Assembly: GCA_041569895.1 (NCBI GenBank)
Contig: JBFFXF010000088.1
Location: 1 to 25,843, forward strand
Length of the DNA: 25,843 nucleotides
Source of the DNA: JBFFXF01 sp041569895
GTDB lineage: Bacteria; Planctomycetota; UBA8108; JACQVS01
Direction: 5' to 3'
In this document: positions 15,270 through 22,798 of the stretch, in pieces
Numbering within the stretch: the first letter of the stretch is position 1
How the letters are laid out: the number at the start of each line of letters is the position of its first letter
Made by a program: the position numbers and the translations under genes
Notes under the pieces: model-generated
What the model saw: only the letters and a program-made list of their open reading frames with translations
Told to the model about the DNA's origin: nothing
Databases searched by the model: none

Positions 15270-15530
15270 GTCGTCCTCGGCCTCGTCCTCGTCCTCGAAG
15301 GGTCCGTCGCGGAGTCCGATGACCGAATCCGATACCGATGGCCGATACCGACTCCGACTCCGACTCCGACGGAGGCCGAGACAGAGGAACAGAGGACAGG
15401 GGTCAGAGACCAGGGATCGGAGACCGAACCTTCCTCAATCTGCGGAATCTGCGGAATCTGCGTTCCCGTCCTCGTCGACCTCGTCCGCGCCCTCGACGTG
15501 TTCGAGGACGAGGACGAGGACGAGCGGGGC
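15270..15530. repeat. Composite simple-sequence repeat region A
   Basis: It begins with a CTCG-rich run (TCGTCCTCGGCCTCG, 15271-15297). Degenerate CCGATA/TCCGAC hexamers follow, with three exact TCCGAC units at 15353-15370. Next is a purine module GGAGGCCGAGACAGAGG (15371-15387), then three near-exact AATCTGCGG units (15437-15462). It ends with an inverted pair CGTCCTCGTC (15467-15476) / GACGAGGACG (15507-15516). The word GAGTCCGATGACC (15312-15324) recurs in region C at 25774, and GGAGGCCGAGAC recurs at 25727. It lies between convergent genes; the terminal inverted pair could act as a bidirectional stem-loop. Confidence 0.8.
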
Positions 15531-15533
15531 GAC

Positions 15534-17288
15534 TCACCGCATCACCCGACCGCTCTCCACCAACCCCTCCAGCCCGCCGTTCCTCGACCATTCCGTCCAC
15601 CGTGTGCGGCTGAAGGGGAGGTCGATCTGCGCGATGCGGCGCAGCGCGTACCAGGCGACGCGGGCGAAGCGAAGGTTGCGGTCGTCGAGTGCGCTGATCA
15701 GGAGCTCGACGGCCTCGACGTCGGGCGAGTCGGCGAGGCGCCGGATGGCGGCGAACCGGGCGCTGTAGTCTCCCTCGCGCATCGCTCGCTTGGCCGGCAG
15801 GAGACGCAGGCGATCGAGGTCGCGGCTGATCTCCTGGCGGCCGACCGCGTCTCGCTCGGCCCGCAGCGCGAGGCGGTAATGCTCCATCGCCTCGTCGAGC
15901 CGTCCGTCGGCGCGGGCCATGTCCCCGAGGGCGCGTTCGACGGTGGAGGTTCGATCCGGATGGCTCTCGAGCAGGGTGCGATAGTCGGCGCGGGCGCCGC
16001 GTCGATCTCCTGCCGCCAGGCGCAGCCGCGCGCGCGTCTCGAGCGCGTCCGGATCATTGGGATCGATCTCGAGCGCCGAGGACACGTGAGCCAGCGCCGC
16101 GGCGCGGGCTCCGCGCTCCTCGGCCGCCCGCGCGAGCGCGAGCTCCGCGTCCGGCCACGAGCGCTGCAGGGCGGCGGAGCGCGCGTAGAGCTCGTTCGCG
16201 CGCTCGGCCAGGCCGAGGCGGGCGGCGCGGCGCGCGAGCTCGAGGCGCAGGTAGCCGGCGAACTCGTCGTGCGAGAGCGGTCGCAGCCACCGCGGCGGTC
16301 CGGAAGTCCGCCGGTCGTCGAGGCCGTGGCGACGCCGCAGCTCCTCGCGCGTCGTCTCGCGCGAGCCGGCCGGGTCGAGGGCCAGCAGGGCCTCCCACCG
16401 CTCGTCGCCGGCGTGGACGGCGGCGGCCCCGTCGGGAAGCGCGACGTAGGAGAGTCGCACGCCCGGGCGCACCGTCTCCGCGACGGCGAGGAAGACGAGC
16501 GCGATCGCCGGGGCGGTCGCGCTCTGCCTTCCGGTGAGGAGCGGCGGCAGATGGAGCTGACCCCAGGAGAGTGACGCGTCGGGCGGCACGACCTCGAGCC
16601 CCCGCCGGCCGATGAGCTCGTTCGAGACCGCACGCAGCAGCGCCCTCGGACTGTCCGAGGAGCCGAGCGCCGCCGCGACGCCGAGAGCGAGGTCGTTGAT
16701 CCAGATCCGGAAGCGCTCCTCGACCCGTCGCCGCGCCTCCGCGGTCGCCCACCCGGCGTGGCCGTCGGTGAGCTCGACTCCGTCGCGGAAGAGCTCGCTG
16801 CAGAGGTCGAGGTAGCGAGCCCCGCCGGCAGGTCGGGTGCCGCCCACCGTGCCCGGCGGGACGACGGGCTCGCCCGCGCCCGGCCCCGGCCAGCCGTGCC
16901 GGTCCGGTCCGCCGGTCGCCGGACGGGGGCCGACCGCGCCCGGGGCGTCGGTGGAGCGGTCTCCGCTCGCCGGCGGCGTCGGATGGGGCCCGATCAGGAA
17001 TCCTTCGTCGGGCGGGCCGGGCGACGCGGAGCCCTCCTCGGCGGTCTGGCCCGCGGCGCCCTCCCCGGTGGCGTGCGCGACGCCCTGGAGGAGGAGCCAG
17101 AAAAGCAGCACGAGCGCGGCGAGGAGGATGGCCTCCCCGGCGATCGCCATCGCGGACCGTCTCCGGCGGGGCGTCCGCCGCGCCGGGGAACCCAGGGACG
17201 TGGCGCCATGTCGTGGAACGCCATGTCGTGGAACGCTATTTCGAAAGACCATGGTCTGTTGCGGGACCTCGAGTCGGGAGGTCGCCAT
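15534..17288 (-). CDS. Membrane-anchored protein with TPR repeats and a C-terminal HEAT-like segment
   Basis: The product has 584 residues from ATG 17288. An internal ATG at 17150 would give 538 residues starting just before the transmembrane helix (AILLAALVLLFWLLLQGV, about 53-70). After the helix come a Pro/Gly-rich linker (about 75-150), an alpha-helical middle part (YLDLCSELFRDG..., RVEERFRIWINDLALGVAAALG), and TPR units at about 350-510 (ANELYARSAALQRSWPDAE, ALEIDPNDPDALETRARL, AMEHYRLALRAERDA). The end, VEAVELLISALDDRNLRFARVAWYALRRI (in parts), looks like a HEAT-type repeat. The domain order suggests a protein-protein scaffold outside the cytoplasmic membrane. No catalytic motif was found. 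The 15-bp tandem repeat at 17207-17236 gives a doubled VPRHG near residues 19-28 if the long start is used. Confidence 0.75.
   Translation of the reverse strand: MATSRLEVPQQTMVFRNSVPRHGVPRHGATSLGSPARRTPRRRRSAMAIAGEAILLAALVLLFWLLLQGVAHATGEGAAGQTAEEGSASPGPPDEGFLIGPHPTPPASGDRSTDAPGAVGPRPATGGPDRHGWPGPGAGEPVVPPGTVGGTRPAGGARYLDLCSELFRDGVELTDGHAGWATAEARRRVEERFRIWINDLALGVAAALGSSDSPRALLRAVSNELIGRRGLEVVPPDASLSWGQLHLPPLLTGRQSATAPAIALVFLAVAETVRPGVRLSYVALPDGAAAVHAGDERWEALLALDPAGSRETTREELRRRHGLDDRRTSGPPRWLRPLSHDEFAGYLRLELARRAARLGLAERANELYARSAALQRSWPDAELALARAAEERGARAAALAHVSSALEIDPNDPDALETRARLRLAAGDRRGARADYRTLLESHPDRTSTVERALGDMARADGRLDEAMEHYRLALRAERDAVGRQEISRDLDRLRLLPAKRAMREGDYSARFAAIRRLADSPDVEAVELLISALDDRNLRFARVAWYALRRIAQIDLPFSRTRWTEWSRNGGLEGLVESGRVMR
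17206..17236. repeat. 15-bp tandem duplication near the start of the TPR protein
   Basis: CGCCATGTCGTGGAA occurs twice in a row, followed by a third truncated CGC. The unit is in frame with the minus-strand gene (VPRHG doubled) if translation begins at 17288; otherwise it is in the leader. Confidence 0.7.
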
Positions 17289-17347
17289 CGGAAACTATCA
17301 TCCGGCGAACCACTCGGCCAGCGGGCCCGCGCGCGCCGGGATTCCAC

Positions 17348-17375
17348 TTGAAGGATATGGCCGCTCGCCTACAAT
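17348..17375 (+). promoter_or_regulatory. Sigma70-like promoter for the lipoprotein gene
   Basis: TTGAAG (17348-17353, 4 of 6) and TACAAT (17370-17375, 5 of 6) are separated by 16 bp. The start point near 17382 gives a leader of about 185 nt before the gene at 17566. This is one of the clearest vegetative-type promoters in the window. Confidence 0.55.
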
Positions 17376-17426
17376 GCGGCGTGTTACCGGCAGCTTCCGC
17401 ACCATCCCGGTGCAATCTGCGTCGAT

Positions 17427-17479
17427 CGATCAGTGAATCGCCGGTGCGCCTCGGCCGGGCACCCGAGAGGCGCTGATCG
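17427..17479 (+). promoter_or_regulatory. Nested stem-loop in the leader of the lipoprotein gene
   Basis: The outer pair is CGATCAG (17427-17433) with CTGATCG (17473-17479). The inner pair is GCGCCTCGG (17446-17454) with CCGAGAGGCGC (17463-17473), the latter carrying a 2-nt bulge. The structure lies entirely within the predicted transcript, about 90 nt before the start codon. No known riboswitch matches. Confidence 0.35.
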
Positions 17480-17565
17480 GGCTCCGGGAAGTGCGGGAAG
17501 ACCGGGTCGGCCGGTCGCCAGTTCACCGCAGCTCCTCGAGTTGCACGGGATAGGAGAGAAGAGAA

Positions 17566-18204
17566 ATGGAGAAGCGTCCTGCCCCGGGCGGGGCACGCGC
17601 ATCGACGTGCGCCGCCGTATTCTCGACTGCACTCATCGTCGGTTTCCTCCTCGCAGCTCCCGGTTGCGCCATCAAGGGTCCGCCGCCGCTCGAGGGCGTC
17701 ACGGAGAACGTCGACCAGCCGGACATCCCCGTGCCGCGGGGCTTCAAGCGCGTCTACAGCTGGTCGTTCGACGGCTTCGCCGACACCGAGGGGCACTTCC
17801 GGTCGTGGGAGGGCCAGTACGTCGGCCTCACCAAGCGCCGCGAGATCGTCGACTGGTACCGGGATCGCATGCCGGACAACGGCTGGCTCCTGAAGAGCAG
17901 CCACGCCAGCGGCTCGAAGAACGTGCTCGAGTACACCAAGGGGAACGTCGACGACGCCGTCGTCACCGTCAGCGCCAAGTTCTATCCGGACGAGGACACC
18001 TACAAGACGGTGGTGACGGCCGAGGTCAAGCCGACGGCGCCGGAGGAGCTCCAGGTCGAGGACGTCCTCCCGACCCGCGGCGCCATCCAGCCGGTCCCGA
18101 CGTCGGCGCTGGACACCCCGGCGGCAGGTGAGATCGACACGCCGGCGGCGAACACGATCGGGGAGCCGATCGAGGCCGGAGCGACGATCGGCGGGACTCG
18201 CTGA
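17566..18204 (+). CDS. Lipoprotein of unknown function with a Y-x-G...MPDNGW-type domain
   Basis: The product has 212 residues. A hydrophobic stretch leads to a lipobox ending AAPG-C34, so it is a lipid-anchored envelope protein. Residues about 54-150 form one compact alpha/beta domain: IPVPRGF, SFDG, GQYVGLTKRREIVDWYRDRMPDNGW (quoted here in part: EIVDWYRDRMPDNGW at 93-107), then beta strands with VTVSAKFYP. The pattern of a Tyr-Arg helix followed by MPxxGW recurs in secreted proteins of several phyla, but I cannot name a function. A Pro/Thr/Ala-rich tail (about 157-212) is probably disordered. The start has AGGAG at 17552-17556, 9 nt upstream, and follows the promoter and leader at 17348-17479. 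Confidence 0.82.
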   Translation: MEKRPAPGGARASTCAAVFSTALIVGFLLAAPGCAIKGPPPLEGVTENVDQPDIPVPRGFKRVYSWSFDGFADTEGHFRSWEGQYVGLTKRREIVDWYRDRMPDNGWLLKSSHASGSKNVLEYTKGNVDDAVVTVSAKFYPDEDTYKTVVTAEVKPTAPEELQVEDVLPTRGAIQPVPTSALDTPAAGEIDTPAANTIGEPIEAGATIGGTR

Positions 18205-18355
18205 CTCGCCGACTTGCTGGAATTCGGTATCCGGCATCTCCCGCAGCGGCGCGCGGGCCCGGGCGTGTTTCGGCCGGGGGATCGCGGATCGGGACGGCGG
18301 CGCTCCGCCGCGAGGCGAAGACCCGGGGGCTCCGCGGAATTCGACCCCTTCTCAC

Positions 18356-18384
18356 TTCATTACTCGGCGTTTACGATTTAGAAT
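18356..18384 (+). promoter_or_regulatory. Candidate promoter for the membrane protein-RluA gene pair
   Basis: TAGAAT (18379-18384, 5 of 6 to the -10 box) has TTCATT (18356-18361, 3 of 6) 17 bp upstream, in a short AT-rich island. Its start near 18391 is just ahead of both possible start codons of the next gene. Confidence 0.4.
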
Positions 18385-18465
18385 CGGGGATCTGATCGCG
18401 AGGCCGGGGCCGGGTATTGCCGCCTCGTGGCCTGTCAACGAAGGCTCTTTTTCGAATCGAGCGCC

Positions 18466-19245
18466 GTGAGCAAGTCGACCCACAGGACACCCGTCGCCAC
18501 CGACGAGGCGCAGGCCGAGGTCAGTCGGCTCGACGACCGGCTCTATCGCCTGTCCGTCAAGGCAGCGCGGGGCATCAAGCGTTTCCGGATCACCATCATC
18601 TCGATCATCGTCACGCTGCTCATCGTCCTCGTGGCGACGTGGACGTATGACGCTTACGAGGACTTCCAGCGGGGGCGCCAGTCGGCGCGACTCGAGGCGC
18701 TCATCGGATCGCTCGCCCCGGGCGAGGACGAGCCGGAGCCCGAGGCGGTCCTCGGCGATCTCGACCGCCTCCTCGACGACGTGCGCGGAGCGCCGCTCGA
18801 GCGCTGGGTGAGCAAGCGAACGGTGACGTTCCTGCTCGATGCGGCGCGCGAGCGCGTCTACGCGGACAGCGCGGCGGGCGACGACGGGGACACCGACGTC
18901 GACTCGCCGACGGTGACTCCGGCTGAGGCCGAGAAGAGCGTCGAGCCGCTTCTGGCGCGGGCCGAGACCATCATCAACGGCACTCGCGATCGGTATCGCG
19001 ACGACCAGGACGTGGGACGCTGGGCGGAGGCGAGCCTCGATGCGATCCGGTCTCTGCGCGAGCGTCCCGCCGCGGTGGAGTCGCGCCCGCAGCGGCCCGT
19101 CCTGCCTCCCGCGTCCGGAGGCACTGCGGAGACCGGCGCAGGGCCGCCGGACGAGGTCGGCCCGAGCATTCCCGACGCCGTTCCGGCAGACCCCCCGGCG
19201 CCGGCGGCGGACGGTGGCGAGCCCGGGGGCGCCGATCAGAAGTGA
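18466..19245 (+). CDS. Single-pass membrane protein of unknown function
   Basis: The product has 259 residues from GTG 18466. GTG 18427 would add 13 residues; neither has a clear ribosome site, and 18466 is preferred because the natural-looking N-terminus MSKSTHRTP follows. One transmembrane helix (ITIISIIVTLLIVLVATW, about 43-60) has a basic flank on its N-side, placing the N-terminus in the cytoplasm. The outer part is acidic and helical (LEALIGSLAPGEDEPEPEAVLGDLDRL, in parts) with a Pro-rich, probably disordered C-terminal 60 residues. No motif points to an enzyme. The stop codon overlaps the next ATG (TGATG), so it is translationally coupled to the pseudouridine synthase. Confidence 0.75.
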   Translation: MSKSTHRTPVATDEAQAEVSRLDDRLYRLSVKAARGIKRFRITIISIIVTLLIVLVATWTYDAYEDFQRGRQSARLEALIGSLAPGEDEPEPEAVLGDLDRLLDDVRGAPLERWVSKRTVTFLLDAARERVYADSAAGDDGDTDVDSPTVTPAEAEKSVEPLLARAETIINGTRDRYRDDQDVGRWAEASLDAIRSLRERPAAVESRPQRPVLPPASGGTAETGAGPPDEVGPSIPDAVPADPPAPAADGGEPGGADQK

Positions 19246-20303
19246 TGGGGGACGCCCACTCCCCTCCTCCCGGCGCGCCAGCGCCAGAAGAGCACCGGGG
19301 AGCGGGCGCGGACCGATCGACGATCGAGTTCGTCAACGCCGACGAGAAGCTGCGCCTCGACCTCTTCCTCTGCAGCCAGCTCCCCGGTCGATCGCGCGCG
19401 TTCATCCAGCGCCTGATCGACGAGAACTGGGTCAGCATCCCCGACCTGCCCGTGTCGCGCGAGGTCAAGTCGGCGACGACCGTGCTCGCCGGCATGCGAG
19501 TGCGCGTCACGTTCCCGCCGACGCGTCCGTCCGAGCTGCTTCCGGACGAGACGCCCCTCGAGATCATCTACGAGGACTCCGACGTCGCGGTGGTCAACAA
19601 GCCGCCGAACCTCGTCATGCACCCGTCGGCGCACCAGCTCGAGGGCACGCTCGTCAATCGACTGCTGCACCACCTCGATGACCTGTCCGGAATCGGCGGC
19701 CACGAGCGACCCGGAATCGTCCACCGTCTCGATCGCGACACGTCGGGCGTGCTCGTCGTCGCGAAGCACGACGTGGCGCACCAGGCGCTCTCGCGGCAGT
19801 TCAAGGAGCGCGAGATCGAGAAGACGTACGTCGCCGTCCTGCGCGGCGAGCTCACGGCGCGGGAGGGATCGATCCACCTGCCGATCGGACGCAGCGTCAC
19901 CAACCGCAAGCGCATGATGGTGCGCGTCGACGGGCACGGGAAAGAGGCGCTCACCGAGTACGAGGTCCTCGAGGAGTTCGACGGCTACGTCTTCGCCGAG
20001 ATCCGGCCGCGCACGGGCCGGACGCACCAGATCCGCGTGCACATGGCGAAGATCCGCCTGCCCGTGGCGTGCGACTCGGTCTACGGTCGCGAGCGCAGCA
20101 TCTTCGCCAGCGATCTCTGCCGGAGGCCGCGCGCGCGCGGCGAGGAACCTCTCATCGTGCGTCAGGCGCTCCACGCGCGGCGTCTCGCCTTCCGGCATCC
20201 GACGAGCGGCGCGTCACTCGCCTTCGAGGCGCAGCTGCCAGAGGACATGAGCCGGTTGCTCGCCGCGCTGCGGGAGCACCGCGCCCTTCACGCGGCGCGC
20301 TGA
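19245..20303 (+). CDS. RluA-family 23S rRNA/tRNA pseudouridine synthase, RluD-like
   Basis: The product has 352 residues. An S4 RNA-binding domain at about 36-92 (LRLDLFLCSQLPGRSRAFIQRLI, in parts) is followed by the PseudoU_synth_2 catalytic domain at about 105-300. The active-site motif HRLDRDTSG places the catalytic Asp at residue 163. ARPRTGRTHQIRVHM-type residues at 254-267 and the VNKPPNLVMHPS segment at 117-128 are typical of the family. The enzyme isomerises uridine to pseudouridine in RNA. The S4 domain and length favour the RluD/RluC branch, but exact positions cannot be assigned from sequence alone. ATG 19245 overlaps the upstream stop; the in-frame GTG just before it (19242) is less likely. 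An N-terminal Pro/Ala-rich tail of about 24 residues is extra. Confidence 0.93.
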   Translation: MGDAHSPPPGAPAPEEHRGAGADRSTIEFVNADEKLRLDLFLCSQLPGRSRAFIQRLIDENWVSIPDLPVSREVKSATTVLAGMRVRVTFPPTRPSELLPDETPLEIIYEDSDVAVVNKPPNLVMHPSAHQLEGTLVNRLLHHLDDLSGIGGHERPGIVHRLDRDTSGVLVVAKHDVAHQALSRQFKEREIEKTYVAVLRGELTAREGSIHLPIGRSVTNRKRMMVRVDGHGKEALTEYEVLEEFDGYVFAEIRPRTGRTHQIRVHMAKIRLPVACDSVYGRERSIFASDLCRRPRARGEEPLIVRQALHARRLAFRHPTSGASLAFEAQLPEDMSRLLAALREHRALHAAR

Positions 20304-20504
20304 TCGCCCGGACTCCCGACGCGCTTCGATACGAAGAGAAGATTCAGAAGGAAGTAAGGAAACCGAGGAAAGCAGGAAACGGAAAGACTGAAGGGGCTCG
20401 GCTTCGTGAGCTTGGCTCGAGCCGTCGAACGGACCTTCGTGCGTTCCGCGTCTTCCTGCGTTCCTGCTGAGTCGTCCTCGGAAGCCGCTCCTGTGTCATT
20501 CCGC
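20304..20504. other. Convergent intergenic gap with a purine-rich tract and inverted repeats
   Basis: A purine-rich stretch (about 20333-20396) is followed by a pyrimidine-rich one. AGCAGGAA (20371-20378) pairs with TTCCTGCT (20461-20468), and a perfect 10-bp palindrome GGCTCGAGCC lies between them (20414-20423). Together they could fold into a cruciform-like terminator serving both convergent genes. No T-tract is present. Confidence 0.35.
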
Positions 20505-20699
20505 TCACACCTCGGCCTTGCCGCGCGCGTTCGACGGGCGGCGACCCCAGTGGAACCACTTCCGGAAGTCCTCCCAGCAGCGCTGGCAGAGATAGTGAAG
20601 CTGGTTGTCGAACTTGACGAACTGATACGTCGGAATGTACTCGCGGCAGAAACAGCGGCGGCAGGTCTGGTCCTTGCGGGTGGAGATGATCTCTTCCAT
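20505..20699 (-). CDS. 64-residue zinc-ribbon protein
   Basis: A short gene starting at ATG 20699. Two CxxC knuckles, C13-R-R-C16 and C38-Q-R-C41, spaced 21 residues apart form a four-Cys zinc ribbon. A further Cys at 18 and an aromatic-rich tail (WEDFRKWFHW) follow. The end is basic. Small four-Cys ribbons often serve as nucleic-acid or protein adaptors; the specific role is unknown. The open frame continues far upstream but loses the compact pattern, so ATG 20699 is chosen although no strong ribosome site is seen. It is divergent from the secreted protein gene at 20921 and convergent with the pseudouridine synthase. Confidence 0.75.
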   Translation of the reverse strand: MEEIISTRKDQTCRRCFCREYIPTYQFVKFDNQLHYLCQRCWEDFRKWFHWGRRPSNARGKAEV

Positions 20700-20911
20700 G
20701 AGTCGGCTCGTGCGGACGGGTCTTCTCGAGTCTTCGGATATCGCGAGGGCAAAACTGGAGCCCTCTCCCGGGGGCGGGAGCGCGGCCCGGCGATCCCGAA
20801 AAAACCCCGTGACGCGGGTCAAACGAATCGCCCGGATTGCCGATAAACAACTCAGGCGCCACGTGCTCGCCGCAGGACGGGCGGCGAGAGAGCGCCGAGA
20901 GCCCTGTCTCC

Positions 20912-20915
20912 GGAG
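20912..20915 (+). promoter_or_regulatory. Shine-Dalgarno GGAG deciding the start of the Ig-like protein
   Basis: GGAG lies 5 nt before ATG 20921, and a signal peptide begins there. The open frame extends 28 codons further upstream but that part is not peptide-like. Confidence 0.6.
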
Positions 20916-20920
20916 ACGAC

Positions 20921-22798
20921 ATGGACCTGCCGAAGAGCTGTTTCGTCCTCGCCGCGATCCCCGCTCTGCTCGCCGCGCCCGGACCCCGCGCCGCCGGCCA
21001 GGAGCCGCCCGGCGACCTCGCCTCCGCGACACCGCCCCCACCGGCGACCGTGAATCTGCCGGCGATCGTCGGCTCCCGGCGCCTGGCGGTGCACTTCCGG
21101 GTCGACGGCGCCGCCGCGCCCGTCGAGTACACCCTCCACTTCACTCGCGACGGCGGCGCGAGCTGGATGACGCACGATCAGCGGCACCGCGGCGGCTCGC
21201 CGCTCCCGTTCACGGCGCCCTCCGACGGCCGTTATGGCTTCTCGATCACGGCCCGCGACGCGGTGGGGCTCGAGGCGCCGGGCCCGAGCCCCGGGTCGCC
21301 GCCACAGATCGAGACCATCGTCGACACCACGCCGCCCGTGATCCGTATCATCCACCCGCGGCCCGAGCGCTCTCCGGTCGCCTCGATGATGGGCATCGAG
21401 TGGTCGGTCTCCGACGAGAACCTCGGCGAGACGCCGCTCGAGGTCTCGTACTCGCTCGACGGCGGGCCCTGGTCGCCGATCTGGACCAGCGCGCCGTCGA
21501 GCGGGCGTCGCCAGTGGAACATGCCGTTCACGCGCGGCGAGCTGCGGCTGCGCTTCCTCGCCAGGGACCTCGCGGGGAACGTCTCCGAGGACGTCACCCG
21601 CACCGCCTACCTGCTCGCCCCGGCGGAGGTCGAGCGCCGCGACTTCCTGATCGTGCCGCCTGTCTCGCGGCGTCTCACGGTGCCGGTCTACTACCGTCTG
21701 GTCTCCTCGAGCGGCGAGGTGCTCCCGCCGTCGAAGCTCCGGAGCGTGGTCAGCTGGTACCGGCGGCCCGGCGAGGACTGGTCCCGGGGCGACGTCGACC
21801 GCGACCGCACGTCGCCGCTCCTCTTCCGGGCTCCGGGAGACGGCCACTACGATCTGCTGGTCTCGGCGGTGGCGATCTCGGGCGAGGTGATTCCCGCTGA
21901 CGGACTGGTGACGCCCGACGCGCCGCCGCCCCTCGAGGCCTTCCCGCACGGAAGCGTTCTCGTCGATACCCGCGAGCCGCTGGTCCGCATCCTGGCGCCG
22001 CCCGACGGTGCGCGGTACCAGTGGGGCTCGACGATCGGGGTCCGCTTCGACGTCCAGGAGGAGAATCCCGCCGACCAGCCACCAGTCGTCGAGTACTCGA
22101 TCGACGGCGGCGCGACGTGGAAGCCGTTCGCGGTCGAGACAAGATTGCGCTCGCCGAATCGCGACGGACGCGCCGTCGGGGATCTCGAGTTCCGGCTGCC
22201 GATGCTCGAAACGAGCGCGTTCCTGGTCCGCGTCACGGTGACGGACATTGCGGGCAATCGCGGCTTCGCGCAGACGAACCCGCGCCTGCCGATCCACATC
22301 GGGGACTTCAGCGAGGATCCGCGCCAGGTGGCGCGCGATCTGCACCTGCGCGCTGCGGACCTGCTCGCGCAGACAGGAGATCCCGCGGCGGGTCGCGAGG
22401 CGGTGCGGTTGCTCGAGCGCAGCGTGACGACCTGGAATGCATCGGCAACCGCGCACCATGACCTGGCGGTGGCCCTCGAGCGAACGCACGGCGGCGATCT
22501 CGACCCCGCACTGCGAAAACGCATCCTCGACCACTACCGGCGCGCGGTCGCCACCGACCCGGGCGACCTGGTGCTGCGCTTCAGCGTCATCGAGGCGTTT
22601 CTCCGACTCTCGGGATCGCTCGCCTCCGACGCGCGCGAGAAGCTGCGGCGTGAAGCGCGGGAGATGTTCGACAGGATCCGCTGGCGCGACCTGCTCGCCG
22701 AGCCGCAAACCGATGAGGAGCGATGGCGGCTGGCGGAGTATCGCAGGAAGTACATCGACTGGAAGGAGAACCAGCTCTCGTGGAAGGAATCCAGCTGA
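20921..22798 (+). CDS. Secreted protein with repeated Ig-like beta-sandwich domains and C-terminal TPR-like helices
   Basis: The product has 625 residues. A signal peptide (about 1-26, ending RAAGQ) is followed by four beta-sandwich units. Unit 1, about 45-125, has YTLHFTRDGGASW and YGFSITARDAVG. Unit 2, about 135-230, has DTTPPVIRIIHP, VSYSLDGGPW and RFLARDLAGN. Unit 3, about 240-345, is more divergent. Unit 4, about 348-460, has DTREPLVRILAP, VEYSIDGGATW and VTVTDIAGNRG. The repeated S-x-DGG-x-W and D-x-AGN signatures are typical of Ig-like/bacterial surface domains. Residues about 465-600 are helical and TPR-like (AVRLLERSVTTWNASATAHHDLAVALERT, in parts). It is probably periplasmic or cell-surface, with protein-binding or structural function. 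Its end overlaps the next gene by 19 nt, so the two are co-translated. Confidence 0.82.
   Translation: MDLPKSCFVLAAIPALLAAPGPRAAGQEPPGDLASATPPPPATVNLPAIVGSRRLAVHFRVDGAAAPVEYTLHFTRDGGASWMTHDQRHRGGSPLPFTAPSDGRYGFSITARDAVGLEAPGPSPGSPPQIETIVDTTPPVIRIIHPRPERSPVASMMGIEWSVSDENLGETPLEVSYSLDGGPWSPIWTSAPSSGRRQWNMPFTRGELRLRFLARDLAGNVSEDVTRTAYLLAPAEVERRDFLIVPPVSRRLTVPVYYRLVSSSGEVLPPSKLRSVVSWYRRPGEDWSRGDVDRDRTSPLLFRAPGDGHYDLLVSAVAISGEVIPADGLVTPDAPPPLEAFPHGSVLVDTREPLVRILAPPDGARYQWGSTIGVRFDVQEENPADQPPVVEYSIDGGATWKPFAVETRLRSPNRDGRAVGDLEFRLPMLETSAFLVRVTVTDIAGNRGFAQTNPRLPIHIGDFSEDPRQVARDLHLRAADLLAQTGDPAAGREAVRLLERSVTTWNASATAHHDLAVALERTHGGDLDPALRKRILDHYRRAVATDPGDLVLRFSVIEAFLRLSGSLASDAREKLRREAREMFDRIRWRDLLAEPQTDEERWRLAEYRRKYIDWKENQLSWKESS

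Noticed and set aside
15270..15530. CRISPR array
   Set aside because: The units are 6-9 bp with no regular spacers, and no cas gene is nearby.
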